Origin: Chlamydiota bacterium
GTDB taxonomy: Bacteria > Auribacterota > UBA3054 > B51-G9
Direction: 5' to 3'
NCBI GenBank assembly: GCA_030596365.1
Contig: JAUVKG010000227.1
Span: 1 to 5,247, forward strand
DNA: 5,247 nucleotides
The notes under the pieces were generated by a model that did not search any database, was not told the DNA's origin, and worked only from the letters and a program-made list of their open reading frames with translations. The position numbers were made by a program, and so were the translations under genes. Of the stretch, positions 1 through 4,794 are shown in pieces (within the stretch, counting starts at the first letter, position 1; every line of letters begins with the position of its first letter).

Positions 1-111
1 ACTATTTATCAATTATATTTTCCAATAGTTAAAAAACAATTTCAATTATTTTTTGTGTGTTTGTGATTGTATGGCTGCTGTCTTATCTTAATAAAACATG
101 GTTGCTTGTGC

Positions 112-220
112 CGCCCTTTTCGGGCGAAATTATGTGATTTACATTTCCTGTGATTGAAACCACAGGCTAATGACTCTTGTCCTTATCGGACATTTGGTTT
201 GTCAACTCCTTGAAAGGGAG
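112..220. repeat. Cluster of four small hairpins
   Basis: Four short inverted repeats follow one another in about 110 bases. CGCCC (112-116) pairs with GGGCG (122-126). CCTGTG (147-152) pairs with CACAGG (161-166). TGTCC (178-182) pairs with GGACA (188-192). CTCC (206-209) pairs with GGAG (217-220). None is followed by a T-run on either strand, so they do not look like intrinsic terminators. No protein reading is convincing. The series could be a dispersed structured repeat or the remains of a small RNA; the family is not identified. Confidence 0.5.
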
Positions 221-224
221 AATT

Positions 225-392
225 AATCCAATAATCCAACAATCCATTAATCCATCACTCCATTATTCCATTATTCCATTACTCCATTACTCCATTACTC
301 CATTACTCCATTACTCCATTACTCCATCACTCCATTATTCCATTATTCCATTATTCCATTATTCCAATAATCCATTAATCCAATAATCCATA
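225..392. repeat. 21-unit octamer tandem array, AxTCCAxx type
   Basis: Exactly 21 contiguous 8-base units without a gap, all of the form A(A/C/T)TCCA(T/A)(T/A/C). They are arranged in blocks by the second base: four AAT units, one ACT, two ATT, seven ACT (281-336), four ATT and three AAT units at the end. The block order suggests growth by segmental duplication, with similar units at both edges. Because 24 bases is a multiple of 3, the array stays open as a fake 8-residue peptide repeat (LLHYSITP). The same octamer family occurs in inverted orientation at 1207-1262, on the other side of cmk. Confidence 0.95.
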
Positions 393-439
393 AGCAGGGA
401 TGCTTATGCTACTTTTAATCCATAAGCTGGAAGCTTATG
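389..439. repeat. Two sister hairpins at the cmk 3' end
   Basis: Two perfect 8-bp hairpins lie 12 bases apart. CATAAGCA (389-396), loop GGGA, TGCTTATG (401-408); and CATAAGCT (421-428), loop GGA, AGCTTATG (432-439). They share the outer seven stem bases and differ in the innermost pair, and the bases following each are also alike (CTACTTTTAATC and TTACTTTATC), so the unit is a direct duplication of about 31 bp. On the minus strand they come right at the end of cmk, whose TAA stop (435-437) lies inside the second stem. No strong U-tract follows on the cmk strand, so termination is possible but weak; a REP-like dispersed hairpin is equally likely. Confidence 0.7.
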
Positions 440-1088
440 TTACTTTATCAATCAACAAATCTACAACTTCATCAATTGATAAATTCGTTGTGTCAATTTC
501 AATAGCATCAGGCATTTTTTTCAATGCACCTACCGGTCGCTCTTTATCGCGTTTATCCCTGTCAAGCACAGCTTTTTCCACATCATCAAGCGTGAGGTTG
601 GGATTTTTCTTTTGGTCATCGGCAAGACGGCGTTTGGCTCTTTCACGCGAATCCGCCGTTACATAAAATTTTATGTCAGCGTCAGGAAAAACGTCGGAAC
701 CAATATCACGCCCTTCAAGAACGGCATCTCCAGCTTCAAGACCAAGCCGTCGCTGTTCACTGACAAGTAATTTTCTGACTTCCGGATTGTCGGCTACATC
801 GGAAACATAACCACCGATATCCGGTGCAATTGCCAATTCAGTTAAATCATCCTCATTAACAAAAATGTGTTGTTTCCCGTCAATGTCTTTAAGATCAAGT
901 TTTAATTCGTGGGCAAGGGAAGCTATCTTTCCGGAGTTGTCTGTCGGGATATTATTCATTCGTGCGAATGCGGCAACACCGCGATACATCAAACCTGTAT
1001 TAATGTAAAAATAATTAATTTTTTTTGCGAGTTTTTTGGCTACGGTACTTTTGCCCGAAGCGACTGTTCCGTCAATTGCGATGATCAT
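435..1088 (-). CDS. cmk: Cytidylate kinase (CMP kinase)
   Basis: Cytoplasmic enzyme that transfers phosphate from ATP to CMP or dCMP to give the diphosphate, for RNA, DNA and phospholipid precursors. The 217 residues are close to the usual 220-230. The P-loop is at residues 7-15 (GTVASGKST) directly behind a buried strand (MIIAID). The substrate segment YINTGLMYR is at 28-36, GRDIG at 126-130, the VFPDADIKFYVTA strand at about 133-145, and the lid with RDKRDKERP at 177-185. In most family members the residue before TG is Asp (DTG or DSG); here it is Asn30, a mild deviation. The start is the only sensible one because the P-loop follows at once. No Shine-Dalgarno sequence is visible. No clear promoter lies in the 231-base gap behind it, so read-through from yjbQ is possible. 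The stop lies within a hairpin. Confidence 0.96.
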   Translation of the reverse strand: MIIAIDGTVASGKSTVAKKLAKKINYFYINTGLMYRGVAAFARMNNIPTDNSGKIASLAHELKLDLKDIDGKQHIFVNEDDLTELAIAPDIGGYVSDVADNPEVRKLLVSEQRRLGLEAGDAVLEGRDIGSDVFPDADIKFYVTADSRERAKRRLADDQKKNPNLTLDDVEKAVLDRDKRDKERPVGALKKMPDAIEIDTTNLSIDEVVDLLIDKVT

Positions 1089-1160
1089 GGTATTATTTTG
1101 GATTTGTGATTTGTGATTTTGGATTTAAAATTTCTAATTGATCTAATTGACCTAATTGAC
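1089..1160. repeat. Spacer repeats upstream of cmk
   Basis: Just upstream of the cmk start the plus strand shows repeated GATTTGTGATTT-like words (about 1101-1126). Three consecutive copies of the 9-mer CTAATTGA(C/T) follow, at 1134-1142, 1143-1151 and 1152-1160. In the cmk direction this is GGTCAATTA repeated. I see no good sigma-70 promoter in it. Confidence 0.7.
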
Positions 1161-1206
1161 CTAAAGAATAACCAAACCAAGAAAAAGCCAATTTTGTTTA
1201 TTTCTT

Positions 1207-1325
1207 ATTATTGGATTAATGGATTATTGGATTATTGGATTATTGGATTGTTGGATTAATGGATCACGGATTACAGATTACGGATTACGGATTACGGATC
1301 ACGGATTACGGATCACGGATTACAT
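1207..1325. repeat. Compound tandem array: seven 8-mers then eight 7-mers
   Basis: Units 1207-1262 are seven octamers ATT(A/G)(T/A)TGG. At 1263 the period changes to seven bases, AT(T/C)AC(G/A)G, repeated eight times to 1318. A last partial unit, ATTACAT (1319-1325), enters the yjbQ gene. The octamers are the reverse complement of the family at 225-392, so the two arrays form inverted repeats around cmk. The last unit provides the TAA stop and the final Met codon of yjbQ on the minus strand. Confidence 0.93.
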
Positions 1326-1721
1326 CTTGCCTTCCGCAATGCACGTCACCCACGCTTTCCGACTTCTAGGGCCATCGAATTCGCAGAAATAAATCCCCTG
1401 CCAGGTTCCAAGTTGCAGTTTTCCGTTTTTAAACGGTACTGAAGCTGAATTACCCATTAAAGATGATTTTACATGTGCTGAAGAATTACCTTCATAATGT
1501 CGAAACCCCGGGAGTTCTTTTACAATATCATCAAGAGAAAGCAGAATGTCACGGACAACATCCGGATCGGCATTCTCATTAATTGTTATCCCGGCAGTTG
1601 TGTGCGCGATATGAACAAAACAAATCCCGTCAGAAATCCCGGTTTTTGCGACAGCTGATTGGACATCATTAGTAATATTGACCAACTGATTATTTTTTGA
1701 AGTAGAGATATTAATTTGCAT
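1320..1721 (-). CDS. yjbQ: YjbQ/UPF0047 family protein
   Basis: Member of the small YjbQ (UPF0047) family, often annotated as secondary thiamine-phosphate synthase because the E. coli protein shows a weak activity of that kind; the true role is unsettled. The 133 residues are normal for the family (about 130-140). Seen: the VHIAHTTAGITINENADPDV block at about 36-55 with His37 and His40; FRHYEGNSSAHVKSSLMGNS at 73-92 with His75, Glu77 and His83, likely metal or active-site residues; and the family signature S94...NGKLQLGTWQ at 94-108. The start follows an A-rich leader without a Shine-Dalgarno sequence. A perfect consensus promoter lies about 80 bases upstream. The stop codon is formed by the edge of the tandem array, so the last one or two residues may have been altered by array growth. 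Confidence 0.93.
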   Translation of the reverse strand: MQINISTSKNNQLVNITNDVQSAVAKTGISDGICFVHIAHTTAGITINENADPDVVRDILLSLDDIVKELPGFRHYEGNSSAHVKSSLMGNSASVPFKNGKLQLGTWQGIYFCEFDGPRSRKAWVTCIAEGKM

Positions 1722-2025
1722 ATTTTTTTACCACTAATTTTTTAACCACTAATGAACACAAATAAACACTAATTTATGTTACTATTTTTTATTATTTTTA
1801 ATATTATAAACTAAAGCGAATAAATTGTCAAAGAAATTTAAAAAATTGAAAATGGAAAACTAAGAACTAAACCATCATTTGCCGAATAAGCAGTAGATCA
1901 CCTAAAATTATATGATTCACCTCATTTTTAACATTTTTAGAAAGCGAGATGAATCCGGTTCCTGCCCCCATATTATTCTTAATCAGAATTTATATTGTTT
2001 TATCAATTCACATACCAATCAGAAT
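1722..2025. other. Spacer between yjbQ and the antitoxin gene
   Basis: Contains three copies of an (A)CACTAAT word (1730-1738, 1744-1753, 1766-1773), in the setting of a common-looking spacer module. The yjbQ promoter follows (1803-1831). A direct 12-base repeat AATCAGAATTTA lies at 1981-1992 and 2017-2028, the second copy covering the stop of the antitoxin gene. A 34-codon minus-strand frame (1867-1971) has no recognisable features. No convincing terminator was found. Confidence 0.6.
1803..1831 (-). promoter_or_regulatory. Consensus sigma-70 promoter of yjbQ
   Basis: Read on the minus strand, TTGACA (1831-1826) is separated by exactly 17 bases from TATAAT (1808-1803), a perfect match at both hexamers. 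Transcription would begin near 1796, leaving a leader of about 75 bases before the yjbQ start. Confidence 0.8.
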
Positions 2026-3102
2026 TTAAAACTGAAATTTAATTTTTTTGTGAATGTTCTTAAATTTATAAAAATCAATTATCTTGTCATGCTGCAGTCG
2101 CCCAAGCAAAATATCTTTGCCGATATTTAGTTCTTCAGCGAAATCAGAAATAGATTTCAGAGAGAGAGTTTTATTATTTTGAATCCATCTTTGATATTTG
2201 TTATTCGGAACAAGAGTGTTTGCAGCCCAATTATCAGCTTTAATTTCTCCGGCTGTAGAAGAATGGTTATCAAACTCGATAAAAGTTTCAGTTTTATTAC
2301 TATAAAAGATATGGAATAGTTCATGAAAGAAAGTAAACCATAAAATATCATTTTGTTTAGAAGATGTGCTCAACTGTAAAAGCGGTTTTTCAGGTGACAT
2401 CCATCTTACTGCACCGCAAATTCTTGTCTTTGATAAATACGGAGAAATAACTACCGCAACCCCACATTCCGCACAAATAGCTTTAAGTTTTAGGAAAGTT
2501 GAATCTAATTTATATTTAGTAAATTCTTTAAAAACCGTAATATTCTCCCGTAATTTTTTGGCATCAAAGTTATTTGTAGCAATTTGCCGACTTGCTATTT
2601 CACCATGTCTTAACCAAGCTGCAAGTGATTCGAACGAAATATTATTATTGTTCGCGATTCTAAATCCTGCAGCTTCAACAACAGGTATTTGCGAAAAGGA
2701 AGCTACAGCGAAATAACGTAATAAGTTTTCAGCTTTTACATTTTTCTTGCGCGTTTTTTCCACCAAACCTAAATTTGCTAATTCAGCATAAGGGAATTTT
2801 TTCACTTCCTCTGCTTCTTCTTCCATTTTCTTTTCATCTTCCAATTTATGCAATATTTCTCGATAATTCTTTTCAAGTGAGTTCCAAAATGAAGCCGGGA
2901 TTGATAATATCCGCTCAAGCTGAAGAGCAAGTTGAGGCGTAAGCGGTTCTTTACCGTTAATTACACGATTAATCGATTTCCCCGATCGACCAAGTCGTTT
3001 AGCAAGTTCAGTTTGTGTAATACTGTAATCTTCAATTGTTTCCTGAAGAGTTGCACCCGGTGGCACAGCATAATCGGGATTATATTTATATTTAGTATTC
3101 AT
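2026..3102 (-). CDS. HigA-type XRE antitoxin fused to ImmA/IrrE peptidase
   Basis: Two-domain protein of 358 residues. Residues 1-85 are a HigA-family antitoxin: NPDYAVPPGATLQETIEDYSITQ leads into a helix-turn-helix (TELAKRLGRSGKSINRVINGKEPLT, about 31-55), then QLERILSIPASFWNSLEKNYRE (61-82). A charged linker follows (86-103). The C-terminal half is an ImmA/IrrE zinc peptidase with HELFH at 260-264 and a second motif EIKADNWAANTLVP at 286-299 offering Glu286 as third metal ligand, then the typical ending GRLQHDKII (334-342). Known members of this architecture repress their own operon and neutralise a HigB/RelE-like toxin encoded directly upstream. Here only a stub of such a toxin remains, so the protein is probably an orphan regulator; whether the peptidase is active is unknown. 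The start has no Shine-Dalgarno sequence. Confidence 0.92.
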   Translation of the reverse strand: MNTKYKYNPDYAVPPGATLQETIEDYSITQTELAKRLGRSGKSINRVINGKEPLTPQLALQLERILSIPASFWNSLEKNYREILHKLEDEKKMEEEAEEVKKFPYAELANLGLVEKTRKKNVKAENLLRYFAVASFSQIPVVEAAGFRIANNNNISFESLAAWLRHGEIASRQIATNNFDAKKLRENITVFKEFTKYKLDSTFLKLKAICAECGVAVVISPYLSKTRICGAVRWMSPEKPLLQLSTSSKQNDILWFTFFHELFHIFYSNKTETFIEFDNHSSTAGEIKADNWAANTLVPNNKYQRWIQNNKTLSLKSISDFAEELNIGKDILLGRLQHDKIIDFYKFKNIHKKIKFQF

Positions 3103-3382
3103 AATAATTTCGATGCGGACTCTTTACCGATTTTTAAATAGTGTCTGACCGAAAACCCCATTTCTTCGCACGGTGTTTATTTTGGATGGCAGAATTGTTT
3201 TAATCCTGAATTCATGCCTTGGGGCATGGATAAAGGATTTAAACCATTATGAGGCCAAAAGAAACGCCGCCGATTTATCGGTCATAATGCGAATCATGGG
3301 GATCTTCGGTCAGGCACTAAATAGCAACGAATTCTGTATTACAGATTTTAGCGAGTTGTTTTGTTCGGAAAAATATTTGCAT
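3102..3382 (-). pseudogene. Remnant of HigB/RelE-like toxin gene, split by insertion
   Basis: Minus-strand ATG at 3382 opens a 21-codon frame beginning MQIFFRTKQLAKICN and continuing TEFVAI, ended by a TAG (3319-3317) made jointly by the target duplication and the end of the foldback element. From memory, RelE-fold toxins partnered with HigA-ImmA antitoxins begin very similarly (hydrophobic strand, F(R/K)TKKLEK, C-N-S/T). Beyond the element, 3140-3102 reads LKIGKESASKLL in another frame, which resembles the next stretch of that family (LG.E.AKKL), then ends at a TGA overlapping the antitoxin start. The remaining roughly 60-70 codons are absent. Even without the element the two pieces would be one base out of frame with a TAA, so frameshift or deletion also played a part. 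The gene position, directly before a HigA-ImmA gene and behind a consensus promoter, fits a dead toxin. Identification rests on a short stretch. Confidence 0.6.
3141..3317. mobile_element. 177-bp foldback (MITE-like) element
   Basis: Ends match as inverted repeats: GTGTCTGACCGAA.AACCCCAT at 3141-3161 and, on the other strand, GTGCCTGACCGAAGATCCCCAT at 3317-3296. Both ends are flanked by TAAATA (3135-3140 and 3318-3323), a likely 6-bp target duplication. Symmetry continues inward: GGTGTTTATTTTGG (3172-3185) answers GGCGTTTCTTTTGG on the other strand (3269-3256). GTTTTAATCCTGAATTCATGCC loses one T-A pair only here and there against its partner at 3223-3244, with the loop TTGG at 3219-3222. The right arm is about 17 bases longer, mainly because of an extra small palindrome CCGAT-AA-ATCGG. 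No transposase is encoded, so mobility would need one in trans. Family not identified. Confidence 0.8.
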
Positions 3383-3388
3383 TAAAAT

Positions 3389-3417
3389 ATTATAACAAAC
3401 CCAGCTCCAAATGTCAA
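3389..3417 (-). promoter_or_regulatory. Consensus promoter of the toxin remnant and antitoxin
   Basis: On the minus strand TTGACA (3417-3412) and TATAAT (3394-3389) are both perfect and 17 bases apart. The expected start of transcription falls at or next to the A of the toxin-remnant ATG (3382), implying a leaderless or nearly leaderless message. The same transcript would run through the foldback element to reach the antitoxin at 3102; no other promoter is evident between. Confidence 0.82.
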
Positions 3418-3420
3418 TAT

Positions 3421-3441
3421 CTTTTACCATTTTGGTAAAAG
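3421..3441. promoter_or_regulatory. Probable operator, perfect 9-bp palindrome
   Basis: CTTTTACCA (3421-3429), spacer TTT, TGGTAAAAG (3433-3441). It lies three bases upstream of the -35 hexamer of the toxin/antitoxin promoter. An inverted repeat at this place is what a dimeric HigA-type repressor would bind for autoregulation. That the antitoxin at 2026-3102 binds it is inference. Confidence 0.6.
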
Positions 3442-3628
3442 ACTTGAAGATAATAGAACAAGAATTCCGTTAACAAACAAAAGGATTGAAAACAATTGAA
3501 TTTAATTATTTTGCCGTAAATCATTTTGCAGATGTGAAGTTTAATATTCACAAAAAAGTAGATTTAAGTAATTAAGTAAAATCTCATAGCATTTTCTTAA
3601 TGGTTAAAAATTCTATTCTGCAAAATAA
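3442..3628. other. Gene-free stretch of the divergent spacer
   Basis: The spacer between the toxin remnant and the plus-strand gene at 3763 is about 380 bases. Apart from the promoters and operators listed separately, I see only AT-rich sequence here, with a short direct repeat TTAAGTAATTAAGTA near 3565-3579. Confidence 0.6.
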
Positions 3629-3658
3629 TTGACAGCAGAATGATTTTAATATTATAAA
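3629..3658 (+). promoter_or_regulatory. Upstream promoter P1 for the membrane-anchored protein
   Basis: TTGACA (3629-3634), 18-base spacer, TATAAA (3653-3658). The -35 sits in the loop and edge of an inverted repeat ATTCTGC (3615-3621) / GCAGAAT (3635-3641), a possible repressor site. The -10 region shares 16 identical bases (TTTTAATATTATAAAC) with 1796-1811, where the yjbQ promoter is read on the opposite strand. Confidence 0.6.
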
Positions 3659-3684
3659 CCAAAGTGGAATGTTTATTTATCGAC

Positions 3685-3721
3685 TCGACAAACGGCTCCC
3701 ATAATATTATAATAATATGGG
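3685..3721 (+). promoter_or_regulatory. Downstream promoter P2 with palindrome over the -10
   Basis: TCGACA (3685-3690; one mismatch to consensus), 17-base spacer, TATAAT (3708-3713). The -10 lies in the centre of a 24-base palindrome, 3698-3721, running from CCCATAATATTA to TAATAATATGGG with one mismatched pair. A short GGGA/TCCC hairpin (3719-3732) and a second TAATATTATAAT (3734-3745) follow. The gene starts at 3763, about 45 bases past the expected transcription start. Confidence 0.55.
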
Positions 3722-3762
3722 AATGCAATCCCTTAATATTATAATTTTATCGGAAAAGTTTT

Positions 3763-4608
3763 ATGAACAGATTCAGATACATTCAGATTATCACGCTGCT
3801 TGCAGTCATTTCTATTTGTGTCGGAGTTGTATATATGCGCCGCAACGCAAATAATAAAAATTGCGAGCCGGAATTTGTTCCAACACATCAAGCTGAACAA
3901 AAAGCCGTTGAAACTGTCGTTCATGAAAGCTCTGACACCTTTCCACAACTACAAGAAACAGAAAGTTATTCCTTATCAGATGAGTGGATTGCATTTCAGC
4001 AGAGCACTAACGTTGCTCAAAGCTTCGGTACAAATACCGAGCAATCGACAACCGAATTAGATGCTTCACAAAGTTCTGGAGAATCTGCTTTAGAAGCTTA
4101 TCGTAATAGTGTGCTATTTCATACTGGTAAATATTCACGATTGATGCAAGAGGATATTTTAGTCTATGGAAATATAATTACTAATTTATTAAAGCAAGCA
4201 TTAAATGAGGATTCTCAATCCGCAGAAATATTAACCGGAAAATATTGGGATTCGAACTGCGCTGCAACATTTGTTGCTGATAAAGCCTTCGAAGCTGCTT
4301 ATAAAAAAGATATACAGCAGTTAGAGAAAAATTACGCGATGTTAACAAATCATTCCGGTTCGCTTATTCTTACATCACGAAGTATTGACGCCATACCGTC
4401 AATTGAGAATCGTCTGGCAACATATTACTTGTATAATAAAAAAGCAAGGGATTTAAAAAAGGTGAAATACTTATCAGAAAAACTTACCCGTGGACGTTCA
4501 GGGAAACTATTTTTAATTCACCCAAAACACCCCCATGCTGTTCAATGCTATGATCATGTGAGACGGTGGTACAAAAGCCACCTGGAATCATTACAGGAAA
4601 AAAAATAA
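3763..4608 (+). CDS. Membrane-anchored protein of unknown function
   Basis: I do not recognise this 281-residue protein. A basic start (MNRFRY) is followed by one hydrophobic segment at about 7-24 and then RR, which is a signal anchor with the rest outside the cytoplasmic membrane, or an uncleaved signal. Cys19 lies inside the hydrophobic stretch but the preceding residues (ISI) do not make a standard lipobox. Residues 40-108 are a low-complexity spacer rich in Ser, Thr, Gln and Glu. Residues 109-281 look folded and mostly helical, with a basic tail (KKARDLKKVKYLSEKLTRGRSGK at 226-248, then HPKHPHAVQCYDHVRRWYKSHLESLQ). Cys166 and Cys262 could pair if periplasmic. No enzymatic motif is seen. 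Upstream is a weak GGAAAAG about 8 bases before ATG. It has its own promoters and no co-oriented partner within 180 bases, so it is probably transcribed alone. Confidence 0.8.
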   Translation: MNRFRYIQIITLLAVISICVGVVYMRRNANNKNCEPEFVPTHQAEQKAVETVVHESSDTFPQLQETESYSLSDEWIAFQQSTNVAQSFGTNTEQSTTELDASQSSGESALEAYRNSVLFHTGKYSRLMQEDILVYGNIITNLLKQALNEDSQSAEILTGKYWDSNCAATFVADKAFEAAYKKDIQQLEKNYAMLTNHSGSLILTSRSIDAIPSIENRLATYYLYNKKARDLKKVKYLSEKLTRGRSGKLFLIHPKHPHAVQCYDHVRRWYKSHLESLQEKK

Positions 4609-4618
4609 AATAAATTTA

Positions 4619-4706
4619 AACCACATAAGTGACATAAGATAACATAAGGAAATAATTGGTATTTAAATCTAAAATAAAATTAGTGTCTTTGTGTCTTAGT
4701 GGCGAA
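4619..4706. repeat. Repeat-bearing spacer before ygiQ
   Basis: Three ACATAAG words at 4623-4629, 4632-4638 and 4642-4648, spaced 9 and 10 bases, then TTAGTGTCTTTGTGTCTTAGTGGC at about 4680-4703 in two near-repeats of GTGTCTT. No T-tailed hairpin is present after the stop at 4608. Confidence 0.55.
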
Positions 4707-4717
4707 AGAAATATAAT
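4689..4717 (+). promoter_or_regulatory. Possible promoter of ygiQ
   Basis: TATAAT at 4712-4717 with TTGTGT 17 bases upstream (4689-4694). The -10 is perfect but the -35 matches only TTG. The GC-rich patch at 4724-4747 lies between it and the gene and would be in the leader. Confidence 0.4.
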
Positions 4718-4794
4718 GATTTTGCCGCGCCCCGCGCATGCTGGGGTCCTAAATGATCTTGTAAAATAAATTAAATTAATAATTAATAAATAGT

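Larger units (their letters stand above)
1..434. other. Gene-free left end
   Basis: No open reading frame here resembles a real gene; the 69-codon frame at 177-386 is only the translation of an octamer array. Bases 1-100 are AT-rich and show no structure I can name. From 111 onward the DNA is a succession of small hairpins, a tandem array and two related hairpins, each listed separately. Confidence 0.7.

Noticed and set aside
112..126. CGCCC/GGGCG hairpin as rho-independent terminator
   Set aside because: Only five pairs and no T-run on either strand (AAATTA and GCACAAG follow).
153..160. ATTGAAAC, the typical end of some CRISPR repeats
   Set aside because: Single occurrence with no repeat-spacer periodicity; here it is just the loop of the CCTGTG/CACAGG hairpin.
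177..386. 69-codon frame encoding an LLHYSITP repeat peptide
   Set aside because: It is only the translation of the octamer array; no leader, signal or conserved ends.
1867..1971. 34-codon minus-strand frame starting MGAGTGF
   Set aside because: No similarity recognised, no promoter or partner, and short enough to occur by chance.
3173..3385. 70-codon plus-strand frame
   Set aside because: It starts inside the foldback element and crosses its end into the toxin remnant on the opposite strand; it is a by-product.
3763..3825. Lipoprotein signal at Cys19 of the unknown protein
   Set aside because: Residues before the Cys are I-S-I, not the usual small residue at -1, and the hydrophobic stretch continues past it, so an anchor is more likely.
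3763..4060. Frames at 3739-3948 (-), 3800-4060 (+) and 3812-3994 (-)
   Set aside because: All overlap the 281-codon gene in other frames and have no features of their own.
4724..4747. GC-rich patch CCGCGCCCCGCGCATGCTGG as a terminator
   Set aside because: Pairing is limited to CCCC/GGGG around a GCATGC core with mismatches, and no T-tract follows.
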